A stretch of 7,263 nucleotides of DNA, from the NCBI GenBank assembly GCA_019236085.1, contig JAFAJR010000226.1, positions 1-7,263 of the forward strand, read 5' to 3'. Shown here in pieces: positions 1 through 5,854 of the stretch. The number at the start of each line of letters is the position of its first letter. Position 1 is the stretch's first letter. This DNA is from Candidatus Dormiibacterota bacterium. Lineage in GTDB: Bacteria; Chloroflexota; Dormibacteria; Aeolococcales; Aeolococcaceae. The notes under the pieces are model-generated. The model was not told the DNA's origin, searched no databases, and worked only from the letters and a program-made list of their open reading frames with translations. Both the position numbers and the translations under genes were made by a program.

Positions 1-70
1 GCCGCCGGGCCAGGGCCAGCACATCCTCCGCAGTGGCCGCCTGGGGCGGCTCGAGCACGGCACTACACAT
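1..70 (-). CDS. N-terminus of an unidentified gene, cut by the window edge
   Basis: An open frame starts at ATG 70-68 and runs off the left edge of the window after 23 full codons. The visible peptide begins MCSAVLEPPQ and continues with an acidic, alanine- and leucine-rich stretch ending in AEDVLALARR, which resembles the first helix of a soluble protein. No signal peptide or membrane segment is visible. The start is chosen because a TATGAT box ends 6 bp upstream, the spacing expected of a leaderless transcript whose first base is the A of ATG. An AGGA directly touches the ATG and is too close to act as a normal ribosome binding site. An in-frame GTG at 58-56 is an alternative start. Family and function cannot be told from 23 residues. 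The gene lies 51 bp beyond the stop of the preceding gene and probably forms its own transcription unit. Confidence 0.55.
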   Translation of the reverse strand, partial: MCSAVLEPPQAATAEDVLALARR

Positions 71-76
71 TCCTGT

Positions 77-82
77 ATCATA
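77..82 (-). promoter_or_regulatory. Probable -10 box of a leaderless promoter
   Basis: Read on the minus strand, positions 82-77 are TATGAT, one base from the TATAAT consensus and fitting the actinobacterial TANNNT pattern. Six bases (ACAGGA) separate it from the ATG at 70, which would put the transcription start on or next to the A of the start codon. No convincing -35 hexamer lies 16-19 bp upstream, where the sequence is GC-rich; actinobacterial promoters often lack one. The surrounding bases (about 70-95) are clearly more AT-rich than the rest of the window, which supports a promoter. The 51-bp gap at 71-121 holds nothing else recognisable and no T-tailed hairpin. Confidence 0.5.
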
Positions 83-121
83 CCAAACATCCGTTCGTCA
101 GCCGCGCCGCCGGCCACACAG

Positions 122-757
122 TTAAAAGGTGAGAAGCCCAGCGGTGAACGGGATGCGAAGCGTCCCGTCGGCCGCGCTGTATGGCTGAAGCCGGCGCGCC
201 AACTCATCCTGCAACGCGCCCAACACCTCGCGCGACAGCGATCCCAACTGCAGGGTGTCAGCCCGCTCCAGCGCCAGTGCGTTCCAGCAGTGCGCGACGC
301 TGTCGAAGCGCGCCACGTCGGCCAGCGCGGTGCCGGTGAACCCCTCGTCGCGCAACGGCTCGACACTGGTGAAGAAGCGCTGCAACGGTGCAGCATCACG
401 CCCGCCGGCACGCATTGCCTCCAGCAATGCACGCTCATGCGCAGGCGGCGAGGCTGAGTCCCACGCGGCAACGATGACGGCGTTGCGGCGTGGCGGCTCG
501 CGCACCCGCAGCAGCATCGAAGCGTCGTCACCCACCGTGCACAGCGACGCAAACATGACTCCGCTGCCCGCGACATCATCAAACCGCTGTACCACATCCA
601 CTCGCCGCCACCACGCCGCAGCGTGCAGTGCCGCAGCCAGCTCGCCGCAGTCTCCGTCCAGCACGCGCACCGCGGTGTCATCCCCGATTGCTGCCGCCAC
701 CTGCTCCGCCAATGGACGCAGCACAGCCCTCGCATACTGCGGGCCGTAGCCGACCAC
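122..757 (-). CDS. Degenerate class I SAM-methyltransferase-like protein
   Basis: This 211-residue protein resembles UbiE/type-11 methyltransferases but lacks key parts. The N-terminal YGPQYARAVLRPLAEQV (residues 4-20) matches the helix before the SAM domain. Residues 30-44 (VRVLDGDCGELAAAL) sit where motif I belongs, but the glycine pattern of VLDxGxGxG is broken: Asp36 and Leu40 replace two glycines. The roughly 40-residue stretch that normally carries the acidic ribose-binding loop is missing, so the frame passes directly to a beta4/beta5-like stretch (residues 66-100, ending IVAAWDS). The C-terminus (ADGTLRIPFTAGLL) resembles the last strand of this family. The start is GTG 757, 11 bp after the preceding stop. 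It has no clear Shine-Dalgarno, and translation may depend on reinitiation. The open frame extends upstream to 859, but that part lies inside the biotin carboxylase gene. The substrate is unknown and SAM binding is doubtful. A diverged family with another role is possible. Confidence 0.6.
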   Translation of the reverse strand: MVGYGPQYARAVLRPLAEQVAAAIGDDTAVRVLDGDCGELAAALHAAAWWRRVDVVQRFDDVAGSGVMFASLCTVGDDASMLLRVREPPRRNAVIVAAWDSASPPAHERALLEAMRAGGRDAAPLQRFFTSVEPLRDEGFTGTALADVARFDSVAHCWNALALERADTLQLGSLSREVLGALQDELARRLQPYSAADGTLRIPFTAGLLTF

Positions 758-768
758 GAGCGATGCCG

Positions 769-2211
769 CTAGGTGCTGACGGCCACCGCCGCAGCGATCG
801 CCGCGATGCGCGCAGGGTCGCCCACCAACCGTTGCAACGGCTCCTGCCGTGCAGCCCACTCGTCAGCCGCGGCAACCAGCTGCGGGTGCTCGTCGATGAA
901 ATGCGTGGTGTACGTGCCGGCACGGAAGTCGTCGTCGGAGAGCACCGCCAGGTGGTACGGGATGTTGGTGCGGATCCCGGTGATGATGTACTCCAGCAGC
1001 GCGCGGCGCATCCGGTCGATCGCCATCTCCCGCGTCGCGCCGTGCACGATGAGCTTGGCGATCATGGGGTCGTAGTTCGGCGACACCATGCCCGGCGCAG
1101 CAAGCGAGCTGTCAACCCGCACGCCGGGACCCGACGGCTCGTGGTACCCGGTGACCCTGCCCGGCGACGGCAGGAACCCCTTGGCGTAGTTCTCAGCGTT
1201 GATGCGGCACTCGACAGCATGCCCTCGCGCCACGATGTCCTCTTGCCGCCAGGACAGCTGCTCGCCGCTGGCGACGCGCAACTGCTCGGCGACCAGGTCC
1301 ACGCCGTACACCAGCTCGGTCACGGGGTGCTCCACCTGCAGCCGCGTGTTCATCTCCAGGAAGTAGAACTCGCCGCGGCTGTAGATGAACTCGACAGTGC
1401 CCGCATTGACGTAACCCACGGCACGCGCTGCAGTCACCGCTGCCTCGCCCATCCGGACGCGCTGCTCCGCATCGATGACCGGCGACGGCGACTCCTCGAT
1501 GATCTTCTGGTGCCGCCGCTGCACCGAGCACTCACGCTCTCCCAGATGGATCACGTTGCCGTGGCGGTCGGCGATCACCTGGATCTCGATGTGCCGCGGA
1601 TCCTCGACGTACTTCTCCAGGAACACCGTATCGTTGCCGAACGCACGTGCCGCGGTGCTGCGTGCTGCATCGACGCTGTCGCGCAGCTCCTTCTCGTCCC
1701 GGGCGACGCGCATGCCGATGCCGCCGCCACCGGCGCTCGCCTTGATCAGCACCGGGTAACCGATGCCGGCGGCCGCCCGCGCCGCTTCATCGACATCGTC
1801 GAGCGCGTCGGTCCCGGGCACCACGGGAACACCCGAAGTGCGCATGCGTTCCCGCGCCGGCACCTTCTCGCCCATCGCCGCCATGGCCTGGGGCGGCGGT
1901 CCGATGAACACGATCCCCGCGTCCTCGCACGCTGTGGCGAATGCCTGGTTCTCGCTGAGAAAGCCGTACCCGGGGTGGATCGCCTCGGCACCTGTGGAAC
2001 GCGCCGCATCGATGATGCGGTCGATCACCAGGTAGCTCTGCGCAGACGGTGCAGGACCGATCTCCACCGCCTCGTCGGCCATGATCACGAATGCCGCGCC
2101 GCGGTCAGCCTCGCTGTGCACTGCGACGGTCGCCACCCCCAGGTCACGGCAGCCGCGGATCACGCGCAGCGCTATCTCGCCGCGGTTCGCCACCAGGACC
2201 TTGCCGAACAT
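769..2211 (-). CDS. accC: Biotin carboxylase subunit (AccC/PycA-like)
   Basis: This ATP-grasp enzyme uses ATP and bicarbonate to carboxylate the biotin of a carrier protein in the cytoplasm. Its 480 residues match stand-alone biotin carboxylase or pyruvate carboxylase subunit A. In order it has the N-terminal preATP-grasp domain (KVLVANRGEIALRVIR, HPGYGFLSEN 79-88), ATP-binding Lys116 and Lys157, the glycine-rich loop GGGGIGM (161-167), His207, Cys228 in ECSVQRRHQK, Lys236, metal ligands Glu274 and Glu286, and the catalytic EMNTRLQVEHPVTE (286-299) with Arg290 and Glu294. Arg336 in ECRINAEN and a complete C-terminal domain follow. Nothing needed for catalysis is missing. The ATG at 2211 shares one base with the stop of the upstream gene (TGATG), and GAGGGG sits 8 nt upstream. 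The immediate neighbour carries a biotin domain and is the obvious carboxylation target. The symbol names the family; which carboxylase it serves (pyruvate, acyl-CoA or other) cannot be decided here. Confidence 0.92.
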   Translation of the reverse strand: MFGKVLVANRGEIALRVIRGCRDLGVATVAVHSEADRGAAFVIMADEAVEIGPAPSAQSYLVIDRIIDAARSTGAEAIHPGYGFLSENQAFATACEDAGIVFIGPPPQAMAAMGEKVPARERMRTSGVPVVPGTDALDDVDEAARAAAGIGYPVLIKASAGGGGIGMRVARDEKELRDSVDAARSTAARAFGNDTVFLEKYVEDPRHIEIQVIADRHGNVIHLGERECSVQRRHQKIIEESPSPVIDAEQRVRMGEAAVTAARAVGYVNAGTVEFIYSRGEFYFLEMNTRLQVEHPVTELVYGVDLVAEQLRVASGEQLSWRQEDIVARGHAVECRINAENYAKGFLPSPGRVTGYHEPSGPGVRVDSSLAAPGMVSPNYDPMIAKLIVHGATREMAIDRMRRALLEYIITGIRTNIPYHLAVLSDDDFRAGTYTTHFIDEHPQLVAAADEWAARQEPLQRLVGDPARIAAIAAAVAVST

Positions 2212-2213
2212 CA
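2209..2213 (-). other. TGATG stop/start overlap of the two carboxylase subunits
   Basis: The TGA stop of the biotin-carrier gene (2213-2211) and the ATG of the biotin carboxylase (2211-2209) share one base. Such overlaps usually give translational coupling and are common between subunits of one complex, supporting the idea that the two proteins work together. Confidence 0.85.
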
Positions 2214-4049
2214 GGCCGGCCCCTCGTCGATGTGCAGCAGCGGCTCGCGTGGACCCACCACCTGTCCCTCCTTGACGAAGACCCCGCCGACCACACCGCT
2301 GCGTGTCGCGGTGATGTCGTTCTGCATCTTCATCGCCTCGAGCACCGCCACCACGTCGCCCAGGTTCACGTTGTCGCCAACTTTGACTGAAACCTTGAGC
2401 AGCAGCCCCTGCATCGGCGCCACCACAGTCCCCTCGCGGACCACCACCGGAGCATCGGCGGCCGCCGCCGGTTGCACCGTGGCCGCACCCTCCGCAGCGC
2501 CACCGGCGCCGATGACGCGGACGCTGTAGCTCTGCCCGTCCACCTCCACCGTCAGCTCCCGCACCGGCTGCGCCGGCGGCCCGGCGGCCGCAGCGTCCTC
2601 ACCGGTGGCATCACCGACGGTGGCCTCCTCCGCGGCGGCGGGCGCCTCAACTGTTCGCCCTGGTTCATCACCCAGCGTCTCCGCCACGGCTTCTCCACGG
2701 GCGAGCGCAAGCGCGAGCGACGGGAACATGGCGAAGGTCACCATCGCCTCGTCGCCGGCCGAGTCCACTCCCTCGCGCCGCAACTCGCGTTTCGCCGCCG
2801 GCAGCGCCGGTTCGAGCAGGTCGGCCGGGCGGCAGGTGATCGCCTCTTCGCGGCCGTTCACCAGACGCCGGATCTCGGGGTCGACCGGCTGTGGTGGAGC
2901 GCCGTACAGACCGAGGCAGTAGTCCTTGATCTCCTGGCTGATCGTTGCGTAGCGGTCGCCGTCGACCACGTTGTACACGGCCTGGGTGGCGATGATCTCC
3001 GTGAGCGGCGACACCAACGGCGGCGAACCCAGCTCGCGGCGGACACGCGACACCTCCTCCTCCACCTCGCGCAGCGAGCCCAGCGCGTCGCGATCGCGGA
3101 GCTCGGCCAGCGCATGTCCCATCGCCGAAGGCGGCAGCAACCCCCGCAGTGCCGAGGTGTCCAGCCGCGCCGACAGCGGGTCGATCACATCGGCGTACAG
3201 CGTCAGCGATCCCTCCAATTCCAGCGCCGCTGCCGCGACGGCCTCGAGGTCGAGCCCGGGGTCTGCATCGGTGCCGGCGAAGCCGGCGACCACCGCTTCA
3301 GCGGCGGGCATCGAGGCGCCACCTGCCAGGGGGGAGATGGCCACGTCGATGCGCTGCGCTCCCGCAAGCGCCGCAGAGTACGAGACCAACGTCGCCTGTC
3401 CTGTCTGGGCTGCAATGGACACTGAAACCGGGACGTTCAGCGCTTCGCGCAGTGCCCGCACCGTCTCCGAGGCTCGCGACGCGATCAGCACACCCAGCGG
3501 ATCGTGCAGGCACACGCTGGGAAAGCCCACCTCCACCAGCTGCCTGCCGACCCGCACGATCGACTCGAGGTCGTGCGACGGGGCGTCGCTGTAGACGATG
3601 ACCCCCTCGGCCTGCTTGCCGGCCGATGCCACCGCCGCCGCGGGACGTGTGAGGTTGCGCACGTCGTTGAGGGGGTCGTAGCAGCGGAAGATGTCGATGC
3701 CGTCGCCGGCGGCCGCGGCGATGAAGCTGTCGACGACGTCATCCGGCATGTGGCGATGCGCCACCAGGGCCTGCCCGGCGAGCCAGGCCAGCAGCGGCGT
3801 GATCGGCGCGGCGCGGCGGATGGCGCGCAGCCGCTCGAACGGGTCCTCGGCGAGAAAGCGCAGCGACGCCTCGAAGGTTGCGCCGCCGAAGACATCGAGC
3901 GCGGCGAAGCCGCACGAGTCCAGCTTGGCCGCCACCGGCAGCGCGTGTCGCTGGCGCAGCCGGCTCACCAGGAGCGACTGCTGCCCGTGGCGGAGCGAGG
4001 TCTCCACCAGTTCGAGGCGGGGCATCCGGGGCATTCTAGAGCGACGCAT
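2211..4049 (-). CDS. OadA/PycB-like protein: carboxyltransferase barrel without active site, plus biotin carrier domain
   Basis: This 612-residue protein has the layout of oxaloacetate decarboxylase alpha or pyruvate carboxylase subunit B: a TIM-barrel carboxyltransferase (about 10-300), a conserved post-barrel domain (about 300-410, LGSPPLVSPLTEIIATQAV), an Ala/Pro/Glu-rich linker (about 465-535) and a C-terminal biotinyl domain with EAMKM, Lys574 being the biotin site. The fold is well kept (FGGATFE, DPLNDVRNL, AISPLAGG), but the active site is gone. Where the family has RDAHQS it reads RHGQQS, so the metal Asp is His21. The carbamylated metal Lys is His182 in CLHDPLG. The HLHCH segment is S209-V-S-I-A213, so both metal histidines are lost. 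The pocket Arg of LRGxN is Ala91. The catalytic Thr/Ser after PGG is Gly311 in PPSAMG. It probably cannot decarboxylate or carboxylate a 2-oxo acid itself, but it can carry biotin. The chosen ATG 4049 has GAGG 6 nt upstream; Met6 and Met9 are alternative starts. It lies 17 bp after purE and overlaps the biotin carboxylase by 1 bp. Confidence 0.88.
   Translation of the reverse strand: MRRSRMPRMPRLELVETSLRHGQQSLLVSRLRQRHALPVAAKLDSCGFAALDVFGGATFEASLRFLAEDPFERLRAIRRAAPITPLLAWLAGQALVAHRHMPDDVVDSFIAAAAGDGIDIFRCYDPLNDVRNLTRPAAAVASAGKQAEGVIVYSDAPSHDLESIVRVGRQLVEVGFPSVCLHDPLGVLIASRASETVRALREALNVPVSVSIAAQTGQATLVSYSAALAGAQRIDVAISPLAGGASMPAAEAVVAGFAGTDADPGLDLEAVAAAALELEGSLTLYADVIDPLSARLDTSALRGLLPPSAMGHALAELRDRDALGSLREVEEEVSRVRRELGSPPLVSPLTEIIATQAVYNVVDGDRYATISQEIKDYCLGLYGAPPQPVDPEIRRLVNGREEAITCRPADLLEPALPAAKRELRREGVDSAGDEAMVTFAMFPSLALALARGEAVAETLGDEPGRTVEAPAAAEEATVGDATGEDAAAAGPPAQPVRELTVEVDGQSYSVRVIGAGGAAEGAATVQPAAAADAPVVVREGTVVAPMQGLLLKVSVKVGDNVNLGDVVAVLEAMKMQNDITATRSGVVGGVFVKEGQVVGPREPLLHIDEGPA
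2220..2225 (-). promoter_or_regulatory. Ribosome binding site of the biotin carboxylase gene
   Basis: GAGGGG at 2225-2220 stands 8 nt before the ATG at 2211, inside the last codons of the upstream biotin-carrier gene. It is one of the clearest Shine-Dalgarno sites in the window. Together with the TGATG overlap it points to coupled and efficient translation of the two carboxylase subunits. Confidence 0.55.
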
Positions 4050-4055
4050 CGAAGG

Positions 4056-4059
4056 CCTC
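4056..4059 (-). promoter_or_regulatory. Ribosome binding site that favours start 4049
   Basis: GAGG at 4059-4056 lies 6 nt before the ATG at 4049, in the 17-bp gap after purE. The two later in-frame ATGs (4034 and 4025) have no comparable purine run at a good distance, so this site decides for the first ATG. The conserved barrel sequence begins only near residue 11, so homology alone would not settle the start. Confidence 0.5.
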
Positions 4060-4066
4060 GGAGTGC

Positions 4067-4561
4067 TCAGCTCGGCCTGAATCCCTCCGGAAGCTGCACG
4101 TTCTCCCGCATCGCCGCCCTGTGCCGTTCGATCGCCGCAAGCACCGCTGAGTCATTAACACCCAGGATCTCTGCCGCGAGGTGGCCGGCGTTGCGCGCTC
4201 CCATGTCGCCTACTGCCACCGTGGCCACCGGGATGCCCGGCGGCATCTGCACGATGCTCAGCAGCGAGTCGAAACCCGCCAGCGGCGTGGCGGCGAGCGG
4301 GACCCCGATCACCGGCAGCGGCGTCAGCGACGCCAGCACCCCCGGCAGATGCGCCGCCGCACCGGCGCCTGCGACCAGCACGCGGATGCCGCGGTCCCGC
4401 GCGGCCCCGGCATAGGCCCTTACCGTGTCGGCCGCACGGTGCGCTGACATGACGCCGATCTCCCAGCCGATGTCGTAGGTGTCGAGCACTTCGCCGCACT
4501 TGCGCATGACCTCGAGGTCGGACGCGCTGCCGACCACGATGCCGACTCTCAGCTCGCTCAC
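4067..4561 (-). CDS. purE: 5-(carboxyamino)imidazole ribonucleotide mutase / AIR carboxylase catalytic subunit
   Basis: PurE makes 4-carboxy-5-aminoimidazole ribonucleotide in de novo purine synthesis. Class I enzymes move the carboxylate of N5-CAIR, which PurK makes; class II enzymes use AIR and CO2 directly. The 164 residues are the normal length of a bacterial PurE. Visible family motifs are GSASDLEVM (11-19), the catalytic His41 in MSAHR, AGAGAAAHLPG (64-74), TPLPVIGVP (80-88), SLLSIVQMPPGIPVATVAVGD (99-119) and GARNAGHLAAEIL. The GTG at 4561 is the only good start: it directly precedes the first beta-strand (LRVGIVV), and the open frame upstream is only purD read in another frame. GAGG lies just 2 nt before it, so reinitiation after the purD stop is likely. 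No purK is present in the window; a biotin carboxylase pair follows 17 bp downstream. Motifs look like class I, but the class was not proven. Confidence 0.93.
   Translation of the reverse strand: MSELRVGIVVGSASDLEVMRKCGEVLDTYDIGWEIGVMSAHRAADTVRAYAGAARDRGIRVLVAGAGAAAHLPGVLASLTPLPVIGVPLAATPLAGFDSLLSIVQMPPGIPVATVAVGDMGARNAGHLAAEILGVNDSAVLAAIERHRAAMRENVQLPEGFRPS
4558..4561 (-). other. GTGA overlap of purD stop and purE start
   Basis: The purE GTG (4561-4559) and the purD TGA (4560-4558) overlap in the four bases GTGA. This 4-bp overlap is the standard sign of translational coupling and fixes the purE start. Confidence 0.85.
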
Positions 4562-5844
4562 GACCTCAACGCCGCCAGGCCGGTCGCGCCGATGTCGTGT
4601 CTGTACCACATGCCGTCGAACCGCACACGACCGAGGTTCGCATACACGTCCTGGGTCGCGTCGTGCAACGACTCCCGGTGAGCCACGAGGCAGAGCACGC
4701 GGCCGCCGGCGGTGCGCAGCCGGCCGTCGGCGGCGATGCGTGTCCCGGCGTGGAAGCACAGCACCGAGTCGTCAAGAGTCTCGAGACCGGTTATCTCGGC
4801 GCCGGTGTGCACTGAACCCGGATAGCCCGCCGCCGCGGCCACCACTCCGGCGCATGCACCGTTGCGGCGTGCCACCGTTCCGGCCTTCAGCGCGGCATGC
4901 GCCGCGGCAGTGAGCAGCGCCGGCAGCGGCTCCCCCATCAGCGGCAGCACCACCTGCGCTTCGGGGTCGCCGAACCGTGCGTTGAACTCGAGGACGCGCG
5001 GGCCGTCCGCTGTGAGCATGAGCCCGGCGTACAGGCAACCGACGAACGGGCATCCCATCTCGCGGAGCGCGTCGACGCAGGGCTGCAGCACGGTGGCCTG
5101 GACGCTGTCGACAAGCGCATCGATGCCGTGGTCCGGCGGCGGCGACACCGCCCCCATGCCGCCAGTGTTCGGGCCCTTGTCGCCATCGAACGCCCGCTTG
5201 TGATCACGCGCCGGGGGCAGCACGCGGACTCGTTCGCCGTCCGAGAGGCCGAACACCGAGAGCTCGACGCCGTCGAGTCGCTGCTCCACCACAACGGTGC
5301 CGCCCGCACTTCCGAAGCGACGCTCGTCGAGGCACGCCGCCAGCGCCTGCAGCGCGTCGTCGACGGTGTCACACACGACCACCCCCTTGCCCAGCGCAAG
5401 GCCGTCGGCCTTCACCACGCAGCGTCCGCCATGTGCATGCACAAAGTCGCGAAGCCTGTCCTTCTCAGTTGCATCACCGGCCACCCAGCCGGCGGTGGGG
5501 ATGCCAGCACGCTGCATCACCTGCTTGGCGAAGACCTTCGACGACTCGATCCGCGCAGCCGCGGCGCTGGGACCGAACACAGCGATGCCCGCCGCAGCGC
5601 AGGCGTCGCCGACGCCTGCGGCGGCCGCGGCGTCGGGACCGATCACCACGATGTCAACCTCGCGCTCTCCTGCGCAGCGAGCCACAGCCGCGGCGTCTGT
5701 GACGTCGACAGCGACGTTGACGGCGAACGCAGCAGTGCCACCATTTCCGGGCGCCACCACGATGTCATCCGCGGGCGCGTCGCGGTGCCACGCCCAGGCG
5801 AGCGCGTGCTCGCGGCCGCCGCCGCCTACGACGAGGACGCGCAT
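4558..5844 (-). CDS. purD: Phosphoribosylamine-glycine ligase (GAR synthetase)
   Basis: PurD joins glycine to phosphoribosylamine with ATP, the second step of de novo purine synthesis, in the cytoplasm. The 428 residues match the family length. The N-domain opens VLVVGGGGREHALAW (3-17) with APGNGG (31-36). The ATP-grasp part shows KADGLALGKGVVV (145-157), ARDHKRAFDGDKGPNTGGMGAVSP (212-235), FVGCLYAGLM (267-276) and the metal-binding EFNARFGDPE (286-295). The C-domain ends GMWYRHDIGA (411-420). One difference stands out: the usual GPEAPL loop reads GPDAAA (69-74). The ATG at 5844 lies 10 bp after the guaA stop with AGGG 3 nt upstream, and the stop overlaps purE. It is co-transcribed with guaA and purE, two other purine genes. 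Apart from the altered loop it looks intact. Confidence 0.95.
   Translation of the reverse strand: MRVLVVGGGGREHALAWAWHRDAPADDIVVAPGNGGTAAFAVNVAVDVTDAAAVARCAGEREVDIVVIGPDAAAAAGVGDACAAAGIAVFGPSAAAARIESSKVFAKQVMQRAGIPTAGWVAGDATEKDRLRDFVHAHGGRCVVKADGLALGKGVVVCDTVDDALQALAACLDERRFGSAGGTVVVEQRLDGVELSVFGLSDGERVRVLPPARDHKRAFDGDKGPNTGGMGAVSPPPDHGIDALVDSVQATVLQPCVDALREMGCPFVGCLYAGLMLTADGPRVLEFNARFGDPEAQVVLPLMGEPLPALLTAAAHAALKAGTVARRNGACAGVVAAAAGYPGSVHTGAEITGLETLDDSVLCFHAGTRIAADGRLRTAGGRVLCLVAHRESLHDATQDVYANLGRVRFDGMWYRHDIGATGLAALRS
5598..5620 (-). repeat. Perfect 10-bp inverted repeat with 3-nt loop inside purD
   Basis: CGCAGGCGTC (5598-5607) and GACGCCTGCG (5611-5620) are exact reverse complements separated by GCC. 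The hairpin lies in purD codons for about residues 75-82 (AGVGDACA). No T-run follows in the direction of transcription, so it is not an intrinsic terminator. It may be a chance product of GC-rich alanine/glycine/aspartate codons. Confidence 0.6.
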
Positions 5845-5854
5845 CGACCCTGCG

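Noticed and set aside
71..121. Possible terminator between the methyltransferase-like gene and the leftmost gene
   Set aside because: The GC-rich run at about 101-118 can form only short imperfect stems and no T-run follows in the direction of transcription.
758..859. 34-codon upstream extension of the methyltransferase-like frame from GTG 859
   Set aside because: It lies inside the biotin carboxylase coding region and has no similarity to methyltransferase N-termini; GTG 757 after the stop codon is the more economical start.
769..2211. GGGGIGM in place of GGGGKGM or GGGGRGM in the biotin carboxylase glycine loop, as a sign of inactivation
   Set aside because: This position varies among carboxylases and the essential lysines, glutamates and arginines are all present, so the enzyme is judged functional.
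628..2529. Plus-strand open frame of about 630 codons opposite the biotin carboxylase gene
   Set aside because: It mirrors a gene with clear catalytic motifs on the other strand, its translation is Arg/His/Ala-rich without recognisable domains, and long antisense frames are expected in GC-rich DNA where stop codons are rare.
2472..4415. Further plus-strand open frames of about 300 codons opposite the biotin-carrier gene and purE
   Set aside because: They have no domain signal and overlap genes with convincing motifs; treated as antisense shadows.
4562..4759. 66-codon upstream extension of the purE frame
   Set aside because: The extension is purD read in another frame and is Arg-rich; PurE homology begins right after GTG 4561, which forms a GTGA overlap with the purD stop.
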